Below, piece after piece: positions 56,479 through 64,000 of a stretch of DNA of 64,000 nt; position 1 is the stretch's first letter; each line of letters opens with the position of its first letter. The stretch comes from Bin87 sp964502995. GTDB lineage: Bacteria > Chloroflexota > Dehalococcoidia > Lucifugimonadales > UBA3495. The translations under genes and the position numbers were made by a program. Under the pieces are notes generated by a model. That model was given only the letters and a program-made list of their open reading frames with translations, had not been told where the DNA came from and made no database searches. Location: assembly GCA_964502995.1 (NCBI GenBank), contig CAZCZB010000001.1, positions 62,001-126,000 of the forward strand, in the 5' to 3' direction.

Positions 56479-57615
56479 TTATCCCGCCACCAGCATCTCG
56501 TCGGTGTTGAACAGGGGCGACAACAGGCGGGGCGCGCCGTCGGTTACCACCACCATGTCCTGCAGGTGCCAGCATCCGCCGATGTGCGGCTCCAACGCGA
56601 CCACCATCCCTTCCTCCAGCACCCGCTCGCTTGACGGGACCATGTACGGTTCCTGCTGGTGCCACCACGCGCCGACGCCGTGGCCGGCCAGGGCGATGTT
56701 TCCGTCGAACCCGGCCTCGTGGAACCGGTCGTTGGCGAAGTGGTAGATGTCCGCCGTGCGCGCGCCGGGCCGGCACTGGTCGATGGTGGCACGGTAGATG
56801 TCCAACACCACCTGGTACACCCGTTTCTGTTCGTCGGTAGGCGGCCCCACGCAGACGGTGCGGGACTGGTGGCCCGGGTAGCCGTTCAGGTAGGCCACGT
56901 AGTCGTTGCGGATGATGTCGCCGGCCTCAAACGCCACGTCGCTCTCGCCGCCGTAGGCCACCGTGTTGCGGTGCGAGTTCAGGATGCCATGGGCCCAGTT
57001 GGCGCCCCGACGCAGGCAGCCTTCGATAATCCGGCTGTGTACCAGTCGCTCCGTGTCGCCGGGCCGGACTGTGGGCAGGACTTCAAGGTACGCCTCGTCC
57101 AGCAGTTGTGCCCCAGCCTCCAGCGCCGCGATTTCCTCGGGGGTCTTGATCCAGCGCACCCGGTCCATCAGCTCCGTGCAATCGACGATGTTGGCGCCAG
57201 GCAGCAGGCGTCCGATTTCTTCCCACCGGTTCGCGCTGACGTAGCTTTTTTCGAATCCGATGGTCTCGGTGGCGATGCCCATATCCTTGAGCAACGCGGC
57301 GGCCCGTTCGTATGGCGACTCCGCGTAGTCGTCCACCACCTCGATGCGTTCCAACCATGAGTCCCGACGCGCCAGCGGGGTTGCGTAGGAGTTGAGCACC
57401 ATCACCGGGTCTCCGTGGCGCGGCCACACCACCAGCACCTCGCGCGGCGAATCGGGAAACTCCAGGTGGCGCGCCAGTGTTCCCGGGTACGCAAACCCGG
57501 CCAGATAGGTGAAGTTTTTGCCCGAACGGGCGACCACGGCCGAAACGCCGTCTTCATCCATTAGTCGATGCAGCCGCTCCACGTTTGCGATGATCTTGCC
57601 GAAAGCGTTGGGCAT
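56479..57615 (-). CDS. M24-family peptidase-like protein with two substituted metal ligands
   Basis: The 378-residue protein has an N-terminal creatinase-type domain and a pita-bread domain with NDYVAYLNGYPGHQSRT, LAGHGVGAWWH, VVALEPHIGG and WHLQDMVVVTDG. Relative to the five ligands of aminopeptidase P, the second Asp is His and the last Glu is Gln, while the first Asp, the His and the first Glu remain. It may be a creatinase-like, non-metal hydrolase or act on an unusual substrate. The start at 57615 has GGAG 8 bases upstream. Confidence 0.8.
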   Translation of the reverse strand: MPNAFGKIIANVERLHRLMDEDGVSAVVARSGKNFTYLAGFAYPGTLARHLEFPDSPREVLVVWPRHGDPVMVLNSYATPLARRDSWLERIEVVDDYAESPYERAAALLKDMGIATETIGFEKSYVSANRWEEIGRLLPGANIVDCTELMDRVRWIKTPEEIAALEAGAQLLDEAYLEVLPTVRPGDTERLVHSRIIEGCLRRGANWAHGILNSHRNTVAYGGESDVAFEAGDIIRNDYVAYLNGYPGHQSRTVCVGPPTDEQKRVYQVVLDIYRATIDQCRPGARTADIYHFANDRFHEAGFDGNIALAGHGVGAWWHQQEPYMVPSSERVLEEGMVVALEPHIGGCWHLQDMVVVTDGAPRLLSPLFNTDEMLVAG

Positions 57616-57670
57616 GTCTTTCACTCCAGTTCCAAAGGTGATGGGATTTTCGCAGCGCTACGCACCGCAC

Positions 57671-57704
57671 CGTCATCCTTCGACAGGCTCTGGATGAGCG
57701 GAGA
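57671..57704. repeat. REP-like repeat, second copy
   Basis: CGTCATCCTTCGACAGGCTC matches the half-elements at 55744-55818. It sits upstream of the M24-like gene in non-coding sequence. Confidence 0.55.
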
Positions 57705-57798
57705 CACGGCGGACAGTTTTAACGATGATGGGTTTTAGAGGATGGGTTTTAGAGGAATAGTCCGTCGATAAATCGACAACCATCCCGCCGCCACCGGG

Positions 57799-58620
57799 TT
57801 ACGCATCTCCCGGCGACCAGATCCAATACTTCGAAACCGCGCCGGCGTCCACGCGCAGGTCGAATCCGGTGATCATCTCGGCGTCATCGGATGCCAGGAA
57901 AACCGCGGCTTTGCCATAGTGGGATGGGCTGGGCAGTTGCAGCAGGGGCGCGCCCTGGCTGGCATCGGGCAGCAGACCGGCGGCGCGCTGACCCAGGCGG
58001 GGCCTGGGCCACTCGACGCCCCAACGGGCCGCGCGTTCCCGCCCTTCGGCCTGGGATGTCGCGGTGGGGGTCAGACTGTTGACCCTGATGCCGTACCGGG
58101 ACAACTCCATTGCCACCGACCGGGTGAAATTGAGCATTCCACCCTTGGCGGTTCCGTAACCCACGTTGCCGGGCTCGCCCTGATGTCCGGCCGTGGAGAT
58201 AATGTTGATGATGTTGCCGCTGCGCTCCTGCTCGATCATGTGGTGGGCGACGTGCTTGGTGAACAGGAACGCGCCGGTCAGGATGATATCGGTCTGGCGA
58301 CGCCACTCGTCCAGCGGCATTTCCAGCACGCCCTTGAAGTTGAACAGCGCCGCGCCGTTAATCAGGATGTCGACGGCGCCGTACCGTTGGATCGCGGCGT
58401 TGATGGCCGAAGTCGCCTGAGCCTCGTCGGTAACGTCGCACGCCACGCCGATGGCATCGCCGCCTTCGGCAATGATGGCTGCGGCGCAGGCGTCGGCATA
58501 TTCCTGGCGAATATCAACGCAGACCAGGTTGGCGCCGGCCCGTGCCAGTTCTTCCGCGATACCGCCCATGATGTTCGGGCTGGTGCCGGTGACCAGCGCC
58601 GTTTTACCTTCGAGTTTCAA
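57799..58620 (-). CDS. Short-chain dehydrogenase/reductase downstream of the dioxygenase
   Basis: I use the TTG at 58620 (GGAGG 7 bases upstream), giving 273 residues. The NAD site is TALVTGTSPNIMGG and catalytic residues are in IISTAGHQGEPGNVGYGTAKGG (Ser, Tyr, Lys). It directly follows the ring-hydroxylating dioxygenase beta subunit, so a cis-dihydrodiol dehydrogenase role is likely but not proven. Confidence 0.83.
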   Translation of the reverse strand: MKLEGKTALVTGTSPNIMGGIAEELARAGANLVCVDIRQEYADACAAAIIAEGGDAIGVACDVTDEAQATSAINAAIQRYGAVDILINGAALFNFKGVLEMPLDEWRRQTDIILTGAFLFTKHVAHHMIEQERSGNIINIISTAGHQGEPGNVGYGTAKGGMLNFTRSVAMELSRYGIRVNSLTPTATSQAEGRERAARWGVEWPRPRLGQRAAGLLPDASQGAPLLQLPSPSHYGKAAVFLASDDAEMITGFDLRVDAGAVSKYWIWSPGDA

Positions 58621-58669
58621 ACTGGAACCTCCGCCTGGCGAATCGCCGGCGATCACACCGCCGAAGCGC

Positions 58670-59164
58670 TCAGAAGATGATGCTGACTGCGCCGTGCCAC
58701 GAAAGGGCTTCCAGATCCAGCACGGCTCGACGGTACGCTATCTTGAAGCTTTCGCCGTTTCGCCTCAGGACATAGTCCACGCTGCCGACATACGGGGCGC
58801 CTTCACCGGCTCGGAACCGGTACACCAGCACGTTCGACACAACCCGGAGTTCGCCGTCGCCGTTCTCGTCAACACGCACGTTGGACACGAACCGGCGCGT
58901 CCGCGACCAGGGATACTCGCGGTGGGCATGCCGGCTGTTCAGACGAACCGCGCGGGCCCGCAGGCGCGTGATGTCATCGTCAATGAAAACGAGGTCGCGC
59001 CTCGGATCGCCATCCGGCAGGTCGGTGGTGGGAACCACGTAGCGGCCGTCTTCGGAGAAGAGGTCCACCCAGTCGTCCAGCTTCCAGTCGTCGAGGAGGG
59101 CCGCTTCCCGGAACAGGAAATCCTCAACCTGCTCTCGCAGAGTGGGTTTGTTTGCGGTGGTCAT
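58670..59164 (-). CDS. Aromatic-ring-hydroxylating dioxygenase, beta subunit
   Basis: The 164-residue protein matches the small subunit family: VEDFLFREAALLDDWKLDDWVDLFSEDGRYVVP near residue 13, FIDDDITRLRARAVRLNSRHAHREYPWSRTRRFVSNV near 60 and YRRAVLDLEAL near the end. It is structural and stabilises the alpha subunit, whose gene ends 22 bases upstream. No ferredoxin or reductase gene is visible in the window. Confidence 0.88.
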   Translation of the reverse strand: MTTANKPTLREQVEDFLFREAALLDDWKLDDWVDLFSEDGRYVVPTTDLPDGDPRRDLVFIDDDITRLRARAVRLNSRHAHREYPWSRTRRFVSNVRVDENGDGELRVVSNVLVYRFRAGEGAPYVGSVDYVLRRNGESFKIAYRRAVLDLEALSWHGAVSIIF

Positions 59165-59186
59165 CGCTCACCCGTCCGTTTGAGTT

Positions 59187-60518
59187 TCAGTCGTCCGAGA
59201 CGAGAGCGGCTTCGGGTTCGGTTTCTGCCTCCACCGGGGGCGCGTCCTGCACGTCGGTCTTGCTGAAGCCCTGCATATTGGCGTGCCACTGACGCCAGAA
59301 CCCGCGCATCTGCAACTCATCGGTGGACTTGGCGGGCCGCAGCATACCGCGGGATATGTCGGACCATTCCGTTTCGGTGGCCCTGAAACCGATCTGGCAG
59401 GATTCCAATGCTTCCACATCATCGGGCGTGGCGAAGCCGCCGGGGCCCAGGAACGTCAGGAAACTGTCGAGCCGCGTGGCCAGCATCTCTTCGGATTCCT
59501 CCCTTGGAACCAGGTGCCAGGCCGTGACTTCCATGTTGTCCGGCGCCAACGGTTCAAAGTACCGGACGGTGATGGCCATGATGTCGTTGATCACCAGGTT
59601 GGGGTAGATGATCAGGTTGCGGGACGTATCGGCCATGCGGTAGGTTCGTTCCTCGCCGTATTTCTCCACCAACCTCCGGCGGATTTGCGCGATCGGCTCT
59701 CGCGCGGCCTCTCCGAACAGAGGGTGCCAATGGGCGATGGGACGCCCGTTCCGCACCGGCGATTCGATCACGCAATGCCCGTTGCCCAAAGCGCGGGCGG
59801 AACCCACTATGCGCGAGGACGCGGTCTGGCCGCTGTCGTCGGACCCAAGGCCGCTGATGTAATCAAGATAGGTCTGGTGGGTCGGCACCAGGTGGTATCC
59901 GTCGAGGCTGTTCTCGACCAGCAGCTTCCAGTTGGCCTTCATGGTGTACTTGTTGGAACCGGCCACCATCCGCATTCCGGCGTCGCACTGATCCATGATC
60001 AGGTCCAGGTATTCCCGAGCGCCGGCGAGATACGACACCAGGTCCTCAACGTGGGGGTTGAAGCTGACGAAATAGAACCCCCGATAATTTTCAACCCTGG
60101 GCGGCTGCTTGAGGCCCAATTCGCTGCGGTCGAAGTTGGGGCCGTAGGCCTCCTGGTCGGGCACGCCGATCAACTCGCCGTTGGTGTTGAACGACCACGC
60201 GTGATAGAAGCATTGCAGGACATCGGCGTTCCCTTTGTCCTGTCGGCAGATCAGCGCGCCCCGATGCGGGCAGGTGTTCAGAAACACCCGCACCTGTCCG
60301 TCCCTGCCCCGGGCGAAGAACAGCGGCCGTCCGGCCACGGTGCGGCGCCGGTAGTCTCCGGGGTTCTCCACCTCGGATTCGTGCCCCAGGTAAATCCAGC
60401 ATTGGCTGAAGATGCGCTCCCGCTCCTGCCGAAACACCTCCTCAGAGGTCATTGATGATCTGTGTACCCTGAATACGCCCTTACGCCGGTCGTCGATAAT
60501 CAAGTCTTTGGTTTCCAT
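59187..60518 (-). CDS. Rieske aromatic-ring-hydroxylating dioxygenase, alpha subunit
   Basis: The 443-residue subunit has the Rieske [2Fe-2S] ligands CPHRG (residues ~83-87) and CFYHAW (~103-108) and the mononuclear iron site NSLDGYHLVPTH (Asp, His, His). It should cis-dihydroxylate an aromatic or related ring, passing product to the SDR downstream. The start METKDLIIDD at 60518 is preferred to a GTG nine bases earlier. The promoter at 60561-60589 lies just upstream. Its C-terminus is an acidic extension. Confidence 0.9.
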   Translation of the reverse strand: METKDLIIDDRRKGVFRVHRSSMTSEEVFRQERERIFSQCWIYLGHESEVENPGDYRRRTVAGRPLFFARGRDGQVRVFLNTCPHRGALICRQDKGNADVLQCFYHAWSFNTNGELIGVPDQEAYGPNFDRSELGLKQPPRVENYRGFYFVSFNPHVEDLVSYLAGAREYLDLIMDQCDAGMRMVAGSNKYTMKANWKLLVENSLDGYHLVPTHQTYLDYISGLGSDDSGQTASSRIVGSARALGNGHCVIESPVRNGRPIAHWHPLFGEAAREPIAQIRRRLVEKYGEERTYRMADTSRNLIIYPNLVINDIMAITVRYFEPLAPDNMEVTAWHLVPREESEEMLATRLDSFLTFLGPGGFATPDDVEALESCQIGFRATETEWSDISRGMLRPAKSTDELQMRGFWRQWHANMQGFSKTDVQDAPPVEAETEPEAALVSDD

Positions 60519-60970
60519 CTTGTTCACCCTTCTCCCCGGCGGCTCGACCTTCCTGACGCCAGCCTAGTGCCCACCCCGACGACTGTCAATAAATCACTCG
60601 CGTTCACCACCAACTGGGGTTCGCTGCCGCCGTATCCCGGCGCACCGGGATGTCAGTGAAGCGCGGGCCCGCCGCCGGGTTTCAGGAACCGACGGCGCTC
60701 CGATACAACCATGTTTTTTCTGCCGCGTGCGGGCTGACACCCCACACCGTGCGGCAAATCTCGTGTGCCGGCCCATCGCAGTGCGCTTGCCTCATTGATA
60801 CTATGGCTGCAACATTTCGACCGGCACTGGCCGGGTCCGTTCGATGCAACCCGCGAGCGGGCGCGAATGGAGCGTTCAATGGCAACTCCCGGGCGAAAGT
60901 AGCATAATGCGGCGACGCGGCTGGGCAAGAGACCGGAGCAGTCGATGCACATTACGGAGGGCAAGGGGCG
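60519..60970. other. Divergent promoter region between dioxygenase and SnoaL-like genes
   Basis: About 450 bases carry the strong leftward promoter at 60561-60589. Rightward, the gene at 60971 must also have a promoter here, but I cannot pick one convincingly. No gene or RNA is seen. Confidence 0.55.
60561..60589 (-). promoter_or_regulatory. Promoter of the dioxygenase operon
   Basis: TTGACA (60584-60589) and TAGGCT (60561-60566) are 17 bases apart. Transcription would start about 35 bases before the alpha-subunit ATG. Confidence 0.72.
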
Positions 60971-61435
60971 ATGAGTTTGGAGGATATCGAACGCAGGCTG
61001 CGGGCATTGGAGGACGTGGAGGAGATCAAGCGGCTCAAGGCGCGCTACTGCGCTTACTGTGACGACAACTACGACGCGGATGGCATCGCCAGCCTGTTCG
61101 TGGAGGATGCAGTGTGGGACGGCGGCATCCGCGGCAAGGCAGAGGGACGCGCGGCCATCCGCGAATTCTTCGTCAACGCTCCGAACCGGTTGCCCTTCGC
61201 AGTTCACATGGTTATGAACCCCATAATCGAGGTGAACGGGGACACCGCCACCGGCATCTGGTACCTGTTCCAGCCGTGTACCTACGCCGACGGGAACCGC
61301 CCCGTGTGGGGTTCGGCCAGGTATGACGAGGAATATGTCAGGGTCGATGGGGTCTGGATGTTCAGGAACCTCAGGCTGACGTCCAATTTCTGGACGCCCT
61401 TCGACCAGGGATGGGTTGAAGCCCAGTTCGTTTAG
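60971..61435 (+). CDS. SnoaL-like (NTF2-fold) protein
   Basis: The 154-residue protein has LEDVEEIKRLKARYCAYCDDNYD, FVEDAVWDGGIRGKAEGRAAIREFF and HMVMNPIIEVNGDTATGIWYL, the SnoaL_4/polyketide-cyclase fold found also in dehydratases and dioxygenase-like small subunits. It precedes an SDR gene by 13 bases in the same operon. Substrate unknown; a partner in cyclic-compound turnover is plausible. Confidence 0.82.
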   Translation: MSLEDIERRLRALEDVEEIKRLKARYCAYCDDNYDADGIASLFVEDAVWDGGIRGKAEGRAAIREFFVNAPNRLPFAVHMVMNPIIEVNGDTATGIWYLFQPCTYADGNRPVWGSARYDEEYVRVDGVWMFRNLRLTSNFWTPFDQGWVEAQFV

Positions 61436-61448
61436 CGGGGAGGCCGAC

Positions 61449-62213
61449 ATGGGACAGATGGATGGAATGGTCGCGATCGTAACCGGCGCCAGCCGGGGAC
61501 TCGGGCGGGCAATAGCGAAGGAATACGCCGGAGAGGGCGCGAGCGTGGTGATCAGCGCCCGCCGCCAGTCTCCGACGGGATTGTCCGGCACACTGGCGGA
61601 GACGGAGGCGGACATCCGGAACGCCGGCGGCGACGTTCTCGCTCTGGACTGCGACGTGACCGACGAGTCGCAGGTGAACGAAATGGTGCAGCGGGCGCTG
61701 GACCGCTACGGAAAAATCGACGTGCTGTTCAACAACGCCGGCGCGATGGTGCTGGGCGAATCGATCCTGGAGATAGACGCGACCCGTTGGGAGCAGTTGA
61801 TGCGCGTCAACGTGAACGGCCCATACCTGTGTACGCGGGCGGCGCTTCCCGCCATGATGGAACAGCGTCGCGGCAGCATCATCAACATCGGCTCCCGAAT
61901 GGCCACCGACCCGGCGCAGGGCGGCGGCGTGCTGTACAGCGCGAGCAAGGCGGCGGTCCACATGTTCAGTCTCTGCCTCGCCGATGAGGTGCGCGACCAC
62001 AATATCGCCGTCAACATCCTCAGTCCCGGCGCGCTGCGCAGCGAGGGTTCCGCCGCCATCCCGTGGACACAACGCGACTGGCACGAAAGGGTGGACCCCA
62101 GCGCGGTGGGGCCGTGCGCCGTATTCCTGGCGTTGCAGGACGCCAGCACGTTCACCGGACAACTGGCGGCCCGTGCCGATTTCGGCGCCACATGGGGCCC
62201 GACGCCTCAATAG
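61449..62213 (+). CDS. Short-chain dehydrogenase/reductase
   Basis: The 254-residue protein has AIVTGASRGLGRAIA, LFNNAGAMVLG, IINIGSRMATDPAQGGGVLYSASKAA (Ser, Tyr, Lys) and SPGALRSEG. It starts behind GGGGAGGCCGAC. It is coupled to the SnoaL-like gene and divergent from the dioxygenase operon, which suggests the same catabolic route. Confidence 0.86.
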   Translation: MGQMDGMVAIVTGASRGLGRAIAKEYAGEGASVVISARRQSPTGLSGTLAETEADIRNAGGDVLALDCDVTDESQVNEMVQRALDRYGKIDVLFNNAGAMVLGESILEIDATRWEQLMRVNVNGPYLCTRAALPAMMEQRRGSIINIGSRMATDPAQGGGVLYSASKAAVHMFSLCLADEVRDHNIAVNILSPGALRSEGSAAIPWTQRDWHERVDPSAVGPCAVFLALQDASTFTGQLAARADFGATWGPTPQ

Positions 62214-62357
62214 GTTCCAAAACGGGCGGCCAGCGCTGCCGGCGCGCGAAGCCGAAGGCCTCTCCACGAATTTTCCGGTCCTCGGCGTGGGCCACGGCCC
62301 CGGTCGTGAACGCTGCCGTTTCCCCGGTCAAAACTTCAGCGAAACATCATAGTTATG

Positions 62358-62403
62358 GATGCTTCGCGGTTATCGATGCTTCGCGGTTATCGATCTTTCG
62401 CGG
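62358..62403. repeat. Short tandem repeat (17 bp, about 2.7 copies)
   Basis: GATGCTTCGCGGTTATC occurs twice in tandem and a third partial, slightly changed copy follows. It is intergenic, between the convergent SDR and cysC genes. Confidence 0.75.
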
Positions 62404-62470
62404 GTTGGTCGCCGCGAAATGCTGCAATGCCATTGCTTGCGCCGCCGGCGTGGGCAGCAATACCCCGAAA

Positions 62471-63088
62471 CTAATCGCCGTTTCGCATTGCCAGCAAGCG
62501 ATGCTCCCCCAGATACCGCATCACGATATCCGCGCACTCCGGAGGCGTGCAATGGCTGGTGTCCACCGTCAATTCGGGGTTCACCGGTCGCTCAAAGGGT
62601 GAATCAATCCCGGTGAAATCGCGGATTTCACCGGCGCGAGCCCGGCGGTAGAGCCCTTTGGCATCGCGCTGCTCGCACACCTCCAGGGGCGTGTCGATAA
62701 AAATTTCGATGAACTTGCCGGGAGGGATCAGACCACGCGCAAAATCGCGTTCCGACTGGAACGGCGAGATGCAGGCGGCGAGGGTTACGAGCCCGGCGTC
62801 GTACATGAGGCTCGCGACTTCGGCCATGCGTCTCACGTTTTCGTGGCGGCCGGCCTCATCGAAGCCAAGGTCGCGGTTCAACCCATGCCGCAGGTTGTCG
62901 CCGTCGAGAACGTACACGAACTGACCGCGGTCGAAGAGGCGCTTGGCCAGGAAATTGGCCAGGGTGGTTTTGCCGGAACCCGACAATCCGGTCAGCCACA
63001 GCACCAACGGTTCCTGGCGTAAAAGGGCCGTCCGGTCGGCGTGGTCGACCACGTAGTCTTGCCAAAATACATTCGTCGAATTGATCAT
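62471..63088 (-). CDS. cysC: Adenylylsulfate (APS) kinase
   Basis: The 205-residue enzyme phosphorylates APS to PAPS for sulfate assimilation or sulfation. It has the P-loop LTGLSGSGKTTLANFLAKRLFDRG, LDGDNLRHGLNRDLGFDEAGRHENVRR and FIDTPLEVCEQRDAKGLYRRARAGEI, all canonical for CysC. The start at 63088 follows AAGGGACATACCAAC. No ATP sulfurylase gene is adjacent in the window. Confidence 0.93.
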   Translation of the reverse strand: MINSTNVFWQDYVVDHADRTALLRQEPLVLWLTGLSGSGKTTLANFLAKRLFDRGQFVYVLDGDNLRHGLNRDLGFDEAGRHENVRRMAEVASLMYDAGLVTLAACISPFQSERDFARGLIPPGKFIEIFIDTPLEVCEQRDAKGLYRRARAGEIRDFTGIDSPFERPVNPELTVDTSHCTPPECADIVMRYLGEHRLLAMRNGD

Positions 63089-63485
63089 GTTGGTATGTCC
63101 CTTGATTCGGATTATTTGGAGCCATGGGGTTGTCAACGAGATTGTCGGCGATGGCGCTTCCTCGATCGCCTGTGCTGCCGTTCGGAGGGACGCGTTTCGG
63201 CCGCAGCAGACCTATCAGTCTGGCAGCGATTTGGTCAGGCGGAAACCGTCATGTCGCCCGAACAGGCAATCGAAGGTGAAAGCGAGGTTTGAGCGAAGGG
63301 GCCGCGCCTAACCGGACGGTAGTGGAGCCGGTGCGCTCCGCGCGCTTGCCCGGAGCGGAAGAAACGATCCCACGACGCGTACCCGGATTTTGACGCCGTT
63401 TGCGCCAAACATAGATTATCGGGCTAACAACAGGGCGCTTGAACTGCGTACGAGACACCGTTGGCGCCTTGCTTTACCTGTCAGT
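63089..63485. other. Intergenic region
   Basis: About 400 bases between cysC and the hydrolase gene, both leftward. I see no ribosome-binding-site-led frame, RNA gene, repeat or clear terminator. Confidence 0.5.
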
Positions 63486-64000
63486 TCAGCCTCCATTCGC
63501 CGTCCCACCGTAGCGGGCCATGAATCCCCTGACGGCGTTGAAATACTGCCTGGAACCCACGTACATCAGGTCGTTGTGGCCTGCGCCGGGTATGATTTCC
63601 AGGTGTTTGCGGGAGGTTTGCATCCTGTTGAACATGTCAACTGCATCTGCCAGCGGAGCGGATTCGTCCCATTGTCCATGAATAACCAGCGCCGGGATAC
63701 TGATGGAATAGAACTTCGCCTGGTAATCGTCCTCCAGCGCCTGCGCCACTGCCGGGTCCAGGCCCTGGGCAATACGACCCAGGTTGGCCCTTCCGCTTTC
63801 GATTATCACGCCGTTGATCCGATTACCGGCGGATATGGCAAGCTCGCCTGCCGCGTGGCGTCCCATCGAACGGCCCATGACGTAGAGCGGCCCCGTGAAA
63901 CGCAACTGCCGCATCATGTCCTGCAACCAGTCCAGGGTTTCATGGGCGTCGGACAGGATGGCGTTGAACCCGGGCGACCCGGTGGATGCACCGAATCCGC
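63486..64000 (-). CDS. Alpha/beta hydrolase (N-terminus outside window)
   Basis: The frame is open to the right edge and reads upstream as GFGASTGSPGFNAILSDAHETLDWL, so the ATG at 63926 is internal. The nucleophile elbow is VMGRSMGRHAA (Ser), the acid is in HGQWDESAP (Asp) and the base in IPGAGHNDL (His), a complete triad. It resembles the bem46/dienelactone-hydrolase-like serine hydrolases. At least 171 residues are visible. Confidence 0.86.
   Translation of the reverse strand, partial: GFGASTGSPGFNAILSDAHETLDWLQDMMRQLRFTGPLYVMGRSMGRHAAGELAISAGNRINGVIIESGRANLGRIAQGLDPAVAQALEDDYQAKFYSISIPALVIHGQWDESAPLADAVDMFNRMQTSRKHLEIIPGAGHNDLMYVGSRQYFNAVRGFMARYGGTANGG

Overview
The window is GC-rich and holds two genomes joined at a visible seam. 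Positions 1-37566 are most of a temperate tailed-phage genome (a prophage whose structural end lies left of the window). Positions 37567-64000 are bacterial chromosome. The host genes point to a marine or subsurface Chloroflexota, most like the SAR202/Dehalococcoidia type. The basis is their density of family III CoA-transferases, FMN-dependent 2-hydroxy-acid oxidases, a luciferase-like monooxygenase, a Rieske ring-hydroxylating dioxygenase, SDRs, and a thiolase-fold protein with a DUF35 partner. That taxonomic reading is inference. A 10-base N run at 55106-55115 shows the sequence is a scaffolded assembly.

Prophage. Nearly everything from 1 to 32.3 kb is read leftward as short, tightly packed, often overlapping genes. 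The recognisable ones are a phage-encoded DNA sliding clamp (dnaN), a DUF5131 (Gp37/Gp68) protein, a Toprim primase and a DUF3987 helicase/primase-like ATPase flanking a long AT-rich inverted repeat that may be an origin, a C5-cytosine methyltransferase with eight internal repeats, a second TSPPYW-type DNA methyltransferase, DUF1643, ASCH, a RusA-like resolvase, ThyX, a recombination-directionality-factor-like protein, and an excisionase-like protein. A Cro-like and a CI-like gene diverge at 32.34-32.47 kb around textbook operators. Rightward from CI lie four cargo genes: a membrane-anchored or secreted HNH nuclease, a lipoprotein, an HsdR-N/DUF4357 nuclease-like protein, and a secreted protein. 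The tyrosine integrase follows. The prophage ends in the last 20 or so bases of a tRNA, probably tRNA-Leu, at 37546-37566. This is the attR; the restored tRNA should lie at the unseen left end.

Regulation inside the phage is unusually visible. Three leftward promoters share a CCCTTTAC -35 region, and two of them also share about 50 bp upstream. Four intergenic regions (upstream of dnaN and three other genes) fold into the same hairpin-GAAA-hairpin-UC-hairpin-SD architecture with different stem sequences, a candidate cis-acting RNA family.

Host region. It begins with glycine/sarcosine and sarcosine/dimethylglycine methyltransferases (glycine betaine synthesis). Next come two adjacent CaiB-type CoA-transferases, two paralogous hydroxy-acid oxidases around a Rid protein and a class III aminotransferase, and an MBL hydrolase overlapping an adenosine-deaminase-like gene. 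These are followed by an LLM flavin enzyme, a fused double CaiB protein running into a thiolase/DUF35 pair, a degenerate M24 peptidase, a Rieske dioxygenase (alpha, beta) with an SDR, and a SnoaL-like protein with an SDR. Adenylylsulfate kinase and a truncated alpha/beta hydrolase close the window. The set reads as catabolism of organic acids, CoA thioesters and aromatic or cyclic compounds, plus osmolyte synthesis.
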